Shown: positions 1-6,358, numbered from the stretch's first letter. The stretch is DNA of 9,653 nt from Microbacteriaceae bacterium (GCA_012719255.1 JAAYAS010000061.1:1-9653); one strand, 5' to 3'. Numbers and translations: made by a program. Notes: generated from the sequence alone by a model not told the origin.

Positions 1-1
1 C

Positions 2-484
2 AAGCTCGAGCACGCGAACTCGTTCCGCGACACCGCCCGGGTGCTGCGCGAGACCCGCGCCGAGGTCGCGTGGATCGCCGCGGGCATCGCCGCCGGCGCC
101 TACGAGGCCGCACTGAAGTACACGACCGAGCGCGAGCAGTTCGGCGCGCCCATCGCCCGCCGCCAACTCGTGCAGGATCACCTCGTCACCGCCCTCGGCA
201 ACGTCACCGCCGCGATCGCCCTGTGCACCCGCGTGTCGACGCTGCTCGACGAGGGCCGGCAGACCGATGCGCACTCGGCGCTCGCGAAGGCGACGGTCAC
301 CCGCCTGATGCGCGAGGCGGTCGCCCGCTGCCGCGAGGCGTGCGGCGGCAACGGCATCGTGCTCGACTACGGCGTCGGCCGCTTCTTCGCCGACGCCGAG
401 GCGATCTACTCGTACGAGGGCACGGTCGAGATGAACACGCTCATCGTCGGCCGCGAGGCGACGGGGTTCGCGGCGTTCGTCTAG
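2..484 (+). CDS. Acyl-CoA dehydrogenase, glutaryl-CoA dehydrogenase type (C-terminal part, 5' truncated by window)
   Basis: The frame is open from base 2 and gives the last 160 residues of an FAD-dependent acyl-CoA dehydrogenase, which oxidises the alpha-beta bond of an acyl-CoA in the cytoplasm and passes electrons to ETF. Visible landmarks are ANSFRDTARV at the left edge, the C-terminal helical bundle with TTEREQFGAPIARRQLVQ, the CGGNGI segment, and near the end SYEGTVEMNTLIVGREATG. The Glu in YEGT (bases 416-418) is the usual catalytic base of the family. The QFG-P-QLVQ and YEGT-LIVGR-TG pattern fits glutaryl-CoA dehydrogenase (GcdH; lysine/tryptophan catabolism) better than short-chain enzymes, but relatives with other substrates share it. 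A full protein is about 390-400 residues, so roughly 60% lies upstream. The GTG at 41 is internal, since homology continues before it. The gene converges with the next one across 30 bases. Confidence 0.9.
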   Translation, partial: KLEHANSFRDTARVLRETRAEVAWIAAGIAAGAYEAALKYTTEREQFGAPIARRQLVQDHLVTALGNVTAAIALCTRVSTLLDEGRQTDAHSALAKATVTRLMREAVARCREACGGNGIVLDYGVGRFFADAEAIYSYEGTVEMNTLIVGREATGFAAFV

Positions 485-485
485 T

Positions 486-503
486 CCGCCCGGCGCGGCG
501 GGC
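486..503. terminator. Possible weak hairpin in convergent gap
   Basis: The 30 bases between the two convergent stop codons contain overlapping short GC stems: CCGCC (486-490) with GGCGG (497-501), or GCCCG (488-492) with CGGGC (499-503). There is no T-run on either strand. Any role as a bidirectional terminator is inferred from position only. Confidence 0.25.
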
Positions 504-514
504 CGCCTCGCGCG

Positions 515-1276
515 CTAGGCCGGGTCGCCCTCCGACGCCGCATCCGGTCGCGCTTCGGGCGCCGCGAGCGCCGGGGCGCCGCCGGTGAGGTTCGCGCGCA
601 GCAGCAGCACGACCATCAGGGTGACGACGATCATCTCGCCGCCGTCCTCGGCGACCGCGAGCCAGTCGAGCCCGGTCGCGCCGCCGCTCACCGCCTGGTG
701 CACGAGGTCGAGGCCGATGCCGAACACGGCGAGCAGCGCGACGAGCGCGGTGAGCGCGCGGAACAGCCAGCGCTCGCGGCGGTCGGCGAAGAAGTAGGCG
801 ACGACGAGCAGCACGAGGCACGCGCCGCCCGCGGCGAGCGAGACGACGATCTCGCCGAAGTCGCGGGCGCGCAGCCCGAGCGCCGCCTCGAGCCCGAGCA
901 GCTCGGCGGCGATGAGCCCGCCGTCCTCGTGGATGCGCAGCGCGTCGTCGGCGAGCAGGTAGGCGAAGGGCGGCAACCAGGCGAGCATCCGCCACGAGCG
1001 GCGCTCGACGGCGAGCACGACGACGAGCAGCAGCACGAAGGCGAGCTTGAGGTACTGGAACACCTCGGCGTAGCCGCGGTCGGTGTCGACGAAGAGCAGC
1101 GCGTTGCGGGAGCCGACCAGCTCGCCCGCGATGTGGACGGCGATGAAGGCGAGGTCGTTGAGCGCGATGAACGCGGCGAGCAGCACGACGGCGCGCTGGT
1201 CGCGCAGCAGCCACGACCAGAACTCGCCGCGCCCGGGGATGGGCGCGGGGCGGCGGATGCGCGCGGCGGCGGTCAT
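515..1276 (-). CDS. Unrecognised multi-pass membrane protein with membrane-embedded acidic/His residues
   Basis: 253 residues with about six hydrophobic segments: roughly 29-50, 74-91, 96-112, 143-163, 174-195 and 213-227. The N-terminus is basic and the Ala/Pro/Glu-rich tail is probably cytoplasmic. I do not recognise a named family. Polar residues are unusually placed in or at the edges of the segments: D41 and H48 in the first; DDALRIHE (110-117) after the third; D139-x-G-E142 entering the fourth; D190 and H193 in the fifth; E210-D-G-G-E214 entering the last. The two D-x-G-E entries, RDFGEIVVSL and EDGGEMIVVTL, look like internal repeats. This could be a metal site or a proton/ion path, but that is inference. 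The ATG at 1276 is preceded by GAGGAG (1285-1290) at 8-base spacing, so the start is well supported. The gene is transcribed away from the polymerase gene and shares a regulatory gap with it. Confidence 0.8.
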   Translation of the reverse strand: MTAAARIRRPAPIPGRGEFWSWLLRDQRAVVLLAAFIALNDLAFIAVHIAGELVGSRNALLFVDTDRGYAEVFQYLKLAFVLLLVVVLAVERRSWRMLAWLPPFAYLLADDALRIHEDGGLIAAELLGLEAALGLRARDFGEIVVSLAAGGACLVLLVVAYFFADRRERWLFRALTALVALLAVFGIGLDLVHQAVSGGATGLDWLAVAEDGGEMIVVTLMVVLLLRANLTGGAPALAAPEARPDAASEGDPA

Positions 1277-1338
1277 GATGCGGGCTCCTCACGGCGGCGG
1301 CAGGGTCGCCCGACGGGCGATTCGGATGCACTGACTCC

Positions 1339-1373
1339 AGGTTAGAACTCAGCCGCCGTTCAGGTCGCGTTCA
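1339..1373 (-). promoter_or_regulatory. Candidate promoter for the 515-1276 membrane protein
   Basis: On the minus strand a TAACCT -10-like hexamer (1339-1344, TAnnnT type) lies about 55 bases upstream of the ATG. There is no recognisable -35. In its place are two TGAAC units 11 bases apart (1358-1373), as in promoters whose -35 is replaced by a bound activator. This is an inference from a weak match. Confidence 0.25.
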
Positions 1374-1401
1374 CCCGCCGGTTCTCATCGAGCTCTCATC
1401 G
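1358..1401. promoter_or_regulatory. Direct-repeat array with 11-bp spacing (putative OmpR/PhoB-family regulator site)
   Basis: In the divergent gap, GTTCA occurs at 1358 and again exactly 11 bases later at 1369. TCTCATCG occurs at 1383 and again exactly 11 bases later at 1394. The two pairs are joined by a 12-base step, so four TTC/CTC-containing units follow one another about one helical turn apart on the same DNA face. Winged-helix response regulators of the OmpR/PhoB class bind such tandem direct repeats. The first pair resembles the GTTCACC-type units described for the actinobacterial PHO box. The array sits about 96 bases before the polymerase ATG and about 82 bases before the divergent gene. 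The repeat is seen directly; the regulator identity is inference. Confidence 0.45.
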
Positions 1402-1496
1402 GGACGCCCGGGCGGCCGCACCGGGACCGTCGCGCCGGCAAGGTCATCCCCCGGTCGCACGACCCGGTCGCGGGCCCGACGGTCCACGGTGATTGA

Positions 1497-2999
1497 ATGG
1501 ACCCCATGACTCTGCTCCCCCGCCCGCGATTCGCGGAAAGCCGCGACCCCCGCGTGCTGTGGCGGAAGTGGATGCGCGGCGAGCTCGAGTTCACCCGCAC
1601 GATGGCGCTCGTCACCGCGGTGCTCATGGTCGCCTTCGCGGGCGACATGGTGCGGTACACGATCGCGTGGCGCGGCTACGCCGAGGTCGTCGCGGTGCTC
1701 ATCGTGCTGCTGTTCATCGCGCTCCGGCGCCGGAAGCCGGCGCTGCGGCTGCGGCACCTGCCGCTGATGCTGCTGCTGTTCATGGGCTGGTGCCTCGTCA
1801 CGATCCTGTGGTCGCGCTACCGCGTCGAGACCGGCATGGCGTCGCTCGTGCAGGTCGTCACGGCGTTCGCCGGGCTCGCGATCGCGGTCTCGCTCACCCG
1901 CTACCAGTTCATCCGGGCGGCCGGCGTCGCCTTCCGCGGCCTCGTCTACGGCTCGCTCGTGTTCGAGCTCTACGTGGCACTGGTGTCGCCGTCGGGCGTG
2001 ATCCCGCCGTCGTACACGTGGGCGGGCGACATGCAGCGGATGCTCGACCCCACCACCCCGGGCACCCCCGGCGAGATGCCGGCGCACCTCTACTGGAGCT
2101 TCGGCAATCTGCTCTCGGGCGGCGCCCTGCAGGGCCTCATGGGCAACCGCAACCTGTTCGCGATGGTGGCGCTGCTCGCGCTGATCGTCACCGTCGCCGA
2201 GCTCTGGGACCGCCGCCTGCGCCCGATCGCCGGCGGCATCGGCGTCGCCGCCGCGCTGTTCGCCATCGCGCGCACCACCTCGGCGACGGTGCTCGTGGCC
2301 GGTCTGTTCGTCGGGCTCGCCGTGGTGCTCGTGGTGCTCGGCCGGCGCATCGGCCGGCGCTGGCGCTGGGTGATGTACGGCGCGGTCGGCACGGCGCTCG
2401 TCGTCGGCGCGGTGCTCGTGGTCGTCTACAACAACGAGGTCTTCGCGCAGATGAACCGCACGTCCGACATGTCGGGCCGCGGCACCATCTGGCGGTCGGT
2501 GATCGCGCTCGGGTCGACGGCACCGCTGCTCGGCATCGGCTGGATCAGCTACTGGGCGCCGTGGCTGCCCGAGTTCTCTTCGCTCGCGGTGATCGACGGC
2601 GCGGCGCACCACCAGGCGCACAACGCCTTCCTCGACGTCTGGATGCAAACGGGCGCGGTCGGGCTCGTGCTGTTCGCGGTGCTCGTCTTCGCGACGCTGA
2701 TCCGCACCTGGTGGGTGGCGATCGACCGCCCCGACACCCCGCTCGTCGAGCCGCTGCGCGAGCGCGGCCGCCCGCACCTCGCCGGTGCCACCGCGGTGCC
2801 GTTCCTCTTCATGGTGGCGCTCGTCGTGCAGGCGATGACCGAGTCGCGCCTGCTCGTCGAGGGCGGCTGGCTGCTGCTCGCCTACTGCGCGATCTACGCG
2901 AAGCTGCGGGTGCAGGACCCGGTCATGCTGCCGCGCCGCACCGGCGGCGAGCGCACCGGTCCGATCGGCGTGATCGTCGACCCCGTGCGCGACCTCTGA
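1497..2999 (+). CDS. O-antigen ligase/polymerase-like membrane protein (Wzy_C type)
   Basis: 500 residues, mostly membrane: about 11-12 hydrophobic segments, including roughly 36-51, 61-77, 88-104, 113-132, 145-164, 213-235, 246-282 (two), 291-311, 385-404, 433-447 and 455-469. Family landmarks are GNRNLFAMVALLA (216-228) in a membrane segment, TTSATVL (260-266), a long outward loop (about 311-385) carrying GRGTIW (327-332), and AHNAFLDVWMQTGAVGL (374-390). The last matches the H-N-x-x-L...G-x-x-G pattern of O-antigen ligase/polymerases. Members join lipid-linked glycan units to one another or to an acceptor on the outer face of the membrane; which is done here cannot be told. No flippase is present in the window. 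The ATG at 1497 has only a weak GGTGA 5-9 bases upstream; the ATG at 1506 is an alternative. The C-terminal tail from residue 470 is soluble and basic/Pro-rich. Confidence 0.85.
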   Translation: MDPMTLLPRPRFAESRDPRVLWRKWMRGELEFTRTMALVTAVLMVAFAGDMVRYTIAWRGYAEVVAVLIVLLFIALRRRKPALRLRHLPLMLLLFMGWCLVTILWSRYRVETGMASLVQVVTAFAGLAIAVSLTRYQFIRAAGVAFRGLVYGSLVFELYVALVSPSGVIPPSYTWAGDMQRMLDPTTPGTPGEMPAHLYWSFGNLLSGGALQGLMGNRNLFAMVALLALIVTVAELWDRRLRPIAGGIGVAAALFAIARTTSATVLVAGLFVGLAVVLVVLGRRIGRRWRWVMYGAVGTALVVGAVLVVVYNNEVFAQMNRTSDMSGRGTIWRSVIALGSTAPLLGIGWISYWAPWLPEFSSLAVIDGAAHHQAHNAFLDVWMQTGAVGLVLFAVLVFATLIRTWWVAIDRPDTPLVEPLRERGRPHLAGATAVPFLFMVALVVQAMTESRLLVEGGWLLLAYCAIYAKLRVQDPVMLPRRTGGERTGPIGVIVDPVRDL

Positions 3000-3004
3000 T
3001 CCGC

Positions 3005-3029
3005 GTCGGCCAACCCCGTCCACGCCGAC
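3005..3029 (+). terminator. Possible hairpin after the polymerase gene
   Basis: GTCGGC (3005-3010) pairs perfectly with GCCGAC (3024-3029) around a 13-base loop, starting six bases after the stop codon. The stem is short and has no T-tract. It is a terminator candidate by position only. Confidence 0.3.
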
Positions 3030-3068
3030 CGGGCCGCCGCCCCGAGGCACCCATCCCGAGCACCCGGC

Positions 3069-3084
3069 CGCCGCGCGAGCGGCG
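3069..3084. terminator. GNRA-capped hairpin between convergent genes
   Basis: CGCCGC (3069-3074), loop GCGA, then GCGGCG (3079-3084): a perfect 6-bp GC stem. On the plus-strand RNA it is closed by a GCGA tetraloop of the stable GNRA type. It lies 8 bases from the stop codon of the minus-strand gene ending at 3092. The other strand gives a TCGC loop. There is no T-run on either side, so it may be a bidirectional intrinsic-type terminator or only an RNA 3' end stabiliser. Confidence 0.35.
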
Positions 3085-3091
3085 CCGCGGC

Positions 3092-3598
3092 TCAGTTGAG
3101 CAGCGCCATCAGCCCTTCGCTGCGGCTCTCGCCAGCGTCGTTGCGGTAGACGAGCTCGAGCCGCCACTCCTCGCCCGCGAGCCGCGGGTCCTGCAGCTCG
3201 AACTCGCAGATCGTCGCGAAGCCGTCGTCGCGGCGCTCGGCGGCGACGGCGGTGAGCCGCTCGTCGCCGCGGGTGGCCTCGAGGCGGCACTCGCCGTCGT
3301 CGCGGGCGACGCCGAGCACGAGCCCGGTCGCCTGCAGCGTGCCGCTCGGGCCGTGCCACTCCCAGTTCTGCAGCGAGGCGAGGCCGGGTTCGGCGGCGGG
3401 TCGATCGCCGCTCGCGGCGGCGCCGGCGCCCGCGCCGCTGCCGGCCGGCACGACGGTGAGGGGCGGCCCCGCGTCGATCGAGTCGCGCTCGAGCATCACC
3501 CAGGCCGCCGCGACCAGCCCGCCGACGAGCAGCAGGCTGATCACGATGAAGGCGACGGCGCCGACGGCGCGGCCGCGCCCGTCAGCGGCGGATGACAT
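3092..3598 (-). CDS. Membrane-anchored exported protein with C-x26-C beta domain; unrecognised
   Basis: 168 residues, last gene of a three-gene operon. Residues 11-34 form one strong membrane segment after a short, basic N-terminus, with no signal-peptidase site evident, so it is probably an N-terminal anchor with the rest outside. Residues 50-72 are a Gly/Ala/Ser/Pro-rich linker. Residues 75-168 look like a beta-rich globular domain with exactly two cysteines, C104 and C131, likely disulfide-bonded. The same 27-residue Cys spacing and the G-x-C start occur in the lipoprotein at the head of the operon, suggesting related domains. The ATG lies inside the upstream gene (17-base overlap) with no strong ribosome site, so translation is probably coupled. 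No catalytic motif is visible. It could be a ligand-binding or structural partner of the large secreted protein; that is inference. Confidence 0.75.
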   Translation of the reverse strand: MSSAADGRGRAVGAVAFIVISLLLVGGLVAAAWVMLERDSIDAGPPLTVVPAGSGAGAGAAASGDRPAAEPGLASLQNWEWHGPSGTLQATGLVLGVARDDGECRLEATRGDERLTAVAAERRDDGFATICEFELQDPRLAGEEWRLELVYRNDAGESRSEGLMALLN

Positions 3599-5690
3599 GG
3601 CAGCCGAACGACTTGTGCGAGCCGGGGCCGATGTTGTGCGCCGTCAGGCACACGCGGTTGTCGCCGGCGGGGAGCCGCAGGTCGACCGAGTAGCCGTGCC
3701 GGTCGGTGAGCGCCGGGTAGACGCGCTGCACATCGGGGCGCGAGAGGTTCGCCTTGATGTGGCGGCCCTCGCCGTTCACGGTCACCCAGACGTAGACGTG
3801 CTGGTCGGGCGCGTCGAGGTCGGCGGCCCAGCCGCTGATGCGCACGCCGCCGGTGATCGTGCTGATCCGGTCGATCGAGCCGATCGGGTCGTCGCCGGGC
3901 ACGGTGACGGTGCGGCAGCCGATCGACTTGCGGTTCGTCGTGCCCGAGTCGATCACCTCGGCGCAGACCCGGTGCGTGCCGGGCCGCAGCGAGAGCGCGC
4001 TCGAGAATCCGGCCGCCTCGGCGCGCGGGTCGATGACGCGCGCGACGTCGGGGCGCGAGGTGCCGGTGCGGACGGTCGTCGACTGGCCGTTCGCCGTGAG
4101 CACGACCTGCGCGCTCGTCGGGGTGTCGGCGTCGAAGGCCCAGCCGTTCACCCGCACGCCGCCGGCGATCGCGGTGACGCCGTCGAGGTGGCCCTGCGGC
4201 GCGAAGTTCGTGCCCGCCGCGACCTGGATGGTGCGGCAGCCGAGGCTCCGGTGCGAGCCGCTGCCGGTGTTGTGGAGCGTCACGCACACGCGGTGCTCGC
4301 CGGCGCTCACCTTGTAGCTCGACTGGTAGCCGCGGTGCGTGCCGTACTCGGGGTAGCGCTCGGCGACGTCGCTGCGGTACTGGTTCGCGCGGATGTGCCC
4401 TCCCTTGCCGTCGACGGTGACGTAGACGTACACGGGGTTCGACGGGTTGTCGGGCTCGTAGGCCCAGCCGCGCACGTTGATCACGCCGGGCGTCGTCGAC
4501 AGCGAGGTGATCGTGCCGATCGGGTCGACCCCGCCGGTGGTGCCGCCGGTGACGGTGACCGTGCGGCAGCCGAGGGAGGTGTGGGCGCCGGGGCCGATGT
4601 TGTGGAGCGTCGCGCACACCTCGCGGGTGCCGGGCTCGGCGGTGAGCGTGGTGGCGAAGCCCTGGTTCGGGCCGGCGCCGGGCAGCGCCCGCTGCACGTC
4701 GGGGCGCGGGGCGTTCGCGCGGATGTGCTTGCCGACGCCGTCGATCGTCACCCAGACGTAGAGCGACTGCGTCATGTCGTCGGGGTCGATGCCCCAGCCG
4801 GTGAGCCGGATCGTGCCGTTGCCGCCGGTGGCGCTGTCGATGGTGCCGTAGGGGCTGCGCTTGCTCGACGAGTCGTCGGCGCTGCCGGTGGTCGGGCCGA
4901 ACCAGTCGTTGTAGAGGCGCCAGAAGTTGCGGTTGCCGTACGCCGAGCAGCCGTCGCCGGTGCCGTAGAGGTTCGCGAGCGCGGCCCGGTTCGGCACGTA
5001 CGGCGTGTAGATGTAGAGCGCCGCCGTCGCCGCGTTCTCGATGTACACGCGTTGCGTGCCGCACGAGAGGCTCGGGTTGTACTGGATGTTGTTGTACCGG
5101 CCGGCGACGTACCCGTAGTCGTAGGGGTTCTGCACGTAGCGCTGCATCTGCGCGGCGGCGTTGTAGAGCTGGTTGAAGAACCCGCCGTAGTCGGGGTGGC
5201 ACCAGCCGGGGCGCGAGGGGTCGTCGGGGCAGTAGTAGCCCATCGCCCGCTCGTAGCGCCAGTCGCCGGGGCCGTTCATCGTGACGAGCGAGGTCTCCTT
5301 CTCGAGCATCACGAGCAGCACCTTCGGCGAGATGCCGCACGAGTTCGCGACGTTGACGATGATCTCGGCGGCGCTCTCGCGGCTGCGGCCGGTGTACCCG
5401 TCGCAGCGCGAGGTCGCGGGCTGGCTGCGGGTCGCCTGCGCGAAGCTCTTCAGGCAGTTCGAGCCGCAGTTGCGGCCCTTCTCGTCGAGGAAGCGCTGCA
5501 CCTCGGCGACGGTCATCGCGTCGCCGTCGAAGAAGAGCGAGTCGGTGATGAGCATCCCGGGCGTGAAGTCGCTCCCGCTCACGGCGGTGGCCGGCGCGGC
5601 GCGATCGGGCGCGAAGTGATCGGTCACGAAGAGCGCGGCGAGGAGCACCGCCGCGGCCAGGACGGCCAGGGCGCGGTGGATGCGGTTCAT
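3582..5690 (-). CDS. Secreted lysozyme-like protein with four ~100-residue Cys-paired repeats
   Basis: 702 residues. A basic N-terminus and hydrophobic stretch (7-22) form a signal peptide, with cleavage likely near APATA (32-36). Residues about 40-268 are an alpha-rich domain with eight cysteines (75, 79, 96, 118, 154, 164, 210, 248). It contains ISPKVLLVMLEKETSLVT (120-137), whose E-T-S-L segment resembles the catalytic Glu region of lysozyme/transglycosylase folds (E132 the likeliest), then AMGYYCPD and GFFNQLYNAAAQMQRY. Proteins with this domain occur in actinobacteria, sometimes labelled hemagglutinin-like. Residues 281-702 are four tandem beta-type repeats. Predicted role: peptidoglycan cleavage or binding outside the cell; activity is unproven. 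The ATG at 5690 overlaps the lipoprotein stop as ATGA, which fixes this start over longer in-frame readings. The 3' end overlaps the next gene by 17 bases. The protein ends directly after the last repeat, with no sorting signal. Confidence 0.85.
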   Translation of the reverse strand: MNRIHRALAVLAAAVLLAALFVTDHFAPDRAAPATAVSGSDFTPGMLITDSLFFDGDAMTVAEVQRFLDEKGRNCGSNCLKSFAQATRSQPATSRCDGYTGRSRESAAEIIVNVANSCGISPKVLLVMLEKETSLVTMNGPGDWRYERAMGYYCPDDPSRPGWCHPDYGGFFNQLYNAAAQMQRYVQNPYDYGYVAGRYNNIQYNPSLSCGTQRVYIENAATAALYIYTPYVPNRAALANLYGTGDGCSAYGNRNFWRLYNDWFGPTTGSADDSSSKRSPYGTIDSATGGNGTIRLTGWGIDPDDMTQSLYVWVTIDGVGKHIRANAPRPDVQRALPGAGPNQGFATTLTAEPGTREVCATLHNIGPGAHTSLGCRTVTVTGGTTGGVDPIGTITSLSTTPGVINVRGWAYEPDNPSNPVYVYVTVDGKGGHIRANQYRSDVAERYPEYGTHRGYQSSYKVSAGEHRVCVTLHNTGSGSHRSLGCRTIQVAAGTNFAPQGHLDGVTAIAGGVRVNGWAFDADTPTSAQVVLTANGQSTTVRTGTSRPDVARVIDPRAEAAGFSSALSLRPGTHRVCAEVIDSGTTNRKSIGCRTVTVPGDDPIGSIDRISTITGGVRISGWAADLDAPDQHVYVWVTVNGEGRHIKANLSRPDVQRVYPALTDRHGYSVDLRLPAGDNRVCLTAHNIGPGSHKSFGCHVIRR
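3585..4850 (-). repeat. Four tandem ~100-residue protein repeats
   Basis: Repeat 1 spans 4551-4850 (residues 281-380), repeat 2 4221-4526 (389-490), repeat 3 3900-4199 (498-597), and repeat 4 3585-3890 (601-702). Each opens with a GxI/L-D/T start and then G-W-A/G-x-D/E-x-D. In repeats 1, 2 and 4 this is followed by VYV-VTVDG-G-HI-AN. All four then have R-P/S-DV, an aromatic Gly (GF/GY), G-x-R-V-C and GC. The two cysteines are exactly 16 apart in all four (359/375, 469/485, 576/592, 681/697), so each unit probably has its own disulfide. Repeat 3 is the most divergent: it lacks the HI-AN and HN-G-G-H parts, while repeats 1 and 4 both keep HNIGPG encoded by near-identical DNA (3620s and 4590s). 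They are probably carbohydrate- or wall-binding beta-sandwich modules; this is inference. Confidence 0.85.
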
Positions 5691-6235
5691 GCGTCGACCT
5701 CGACGACGACGGGCTCGCTGGTGCCGATGACCTCGTCGTTCGAGAACTCGATGACGACCTCGTAGACGCCCGGGGCGACGTCGAGGTAGGTGGTCGGGCA
5801 CACGGTCGACTGCGCGTCGGGCAGCGCCGCCACCTCGGCGACGTGCTCGACGCCGTCGGCGTCGACGGCGGTGTAGGCGCAGGTGCCCTCGCCGATGTAC
5901 TCGGCGACGAAGGAGCGCATCTCGATGCCCTCGCCGGCGATGTGCTCGATGCCGATGACGGCGACGGCCACCTCGCGGCGCGGGTCGACCGGCTCGTCGG
6001 TCGCTTCGGGCGCCTCGGTCTCGGCGGGCTCGTCGGTCTCGACCAGCGCGTCGGTCTCGACGGGGGTCGGCTCGGCGGTCGGCGTCTCGGTCGGCTGCGG
6101 CTCGGTCTCGAGCACATCGGGGTCGGCGCCGACGCCGGCGCAGCCGGCGAGCGTCAGCCCCAAGACGAGCGCACCGGCGGTCAGCGACCACCAGGCGCGG
6201 CGGGTGCGGGGCGACTCGAGCGGATTCCCGGCCAT
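5687..6235 (-). CDS. Exported lipoprotein with acidic Thr/Glu/Pro linker and C-x26-C domain
   Basis: 182 residues. The Arg-rich N-terminus (R10, R12, R13) is followed by a hydrophobic stretch and the lipobox L29-A-G-C32, so the mature protein should be lipid-anchored at C32 on the outer membrane face. Residues 38-87 are a flexible linker dominated by Thr, Glu, Pro and Asp, typical of wall-spanning spacers. Residues 88-182 form a beta-rich domain with cysteines C119 and C146 and the PGVYEVVIEF strand motif, resembling Ig-like folds. I know no specific function. It heads an operon with the lysozyme-like protein (ATGA overlap, 5687-5690) and the membrane-anchored protein. The Cys spacing matches that last protein, so the two may be distant paralogues. 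The ATG at 6235 follows GAGGA (6240-6244) at a 4-base gap, short but otherwise strong, and no nearer candidate exists. Confidence 0.85.
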   Translation of the reverse strand: MAGNPLESPRTRRAWWSLTAGALVLGLTLAGCAGVGADPDVLETEPQPTETPTAEPTPVETDALVETDEPAETEAPEATDEPVDPRREVAVAVIGIEHIAGEGIEMRSFVAEYIGEGTCAYTAVDADGVEHVAEVAALPDAQSTVCPTTYLDVAPGVYEVVIEFSNDEVIGTSEPVVVEVDA

Positions 6236-6267
6236 CGTTTCCTCGATTCACGGCGTGTCGGTCACAG

Positions 6268-6294
6268 GAACAACACGAACCACACTAACCACAC
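6268..6294. repeat. Three tandem 9-bp repeats overlapping a promoter
   Basis: On the plus strand GAACAACAC (6268-6276), GAACCACAC (6277-6285) and TAACCACAC (6286-6294) lie end to end. Each differs from its neighbour at a single base. The array is much more AT-rich than its surroundings and covers the putative -10 and start-site region of the lipoprotein operon. Confidence 0.8.
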
Positions 6295-6310
6295 CCGCAA
6301 CTTCTGTCAC
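6282..6310 (-). promoter_or_regulatory. Putative promoter of the lipoprotein / lysozyme-like operon
   Basis: On the minus strand GTGACA (6305-6310, five of six with TTGACA) is followed by a 17-base spacer and TAGTGT (6282-6287, TAnnnT type). A start near 6275 would give a leader of about 40 bases ending in GAGGA before the ATG at 6235. Spacing is ideal and this is the best housekeeping-type match in the gap. The overlapping 9-bp tandem repeat could be an operator. Confidence 0.45.
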
Positions 6311-6358
6311 CCCATCCCGGCGTGGCGCCTTGACTCGGGGCGCACGAGGGCTCGACGA

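Noticed and set aside
1277..1496. Small gene or regulatory RNA in the divergent gap
   Set aside because: No frame has a ribosome site plus plausible composition, and no riboswitch consensus or stable long hairpin is seen; the repeats and a weak promoter account for what is visible.
1371..3359. 662-residue minus-strand open frame opposite the polymerase gene
   Set aside because: Arg/Ala/His/Asp-rich with no membrane or domain signal, and it covers the divergent control region and two real genes; an antisense shadow.
3252..5765. 837-residue plus-strand open frame opposite the export operon
   Set aside because: It is Ala/Arg/Val/Asp-rich low complexity with no domain and mirrors the coding strand of a well-supported gene; a typical artefact of high-GC third positions.
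3541..6251. Long minus-strand frames extending the lysozyme-like protein upstream to 6251 or lying in the third frame
   Set aside because: The extension from 5691 to 6251 is Arg-rich low complexity across the lipoprotein gene. The true start at 5690 begins a signal peptide and overlaps the lipoprotein stop as ATGA.
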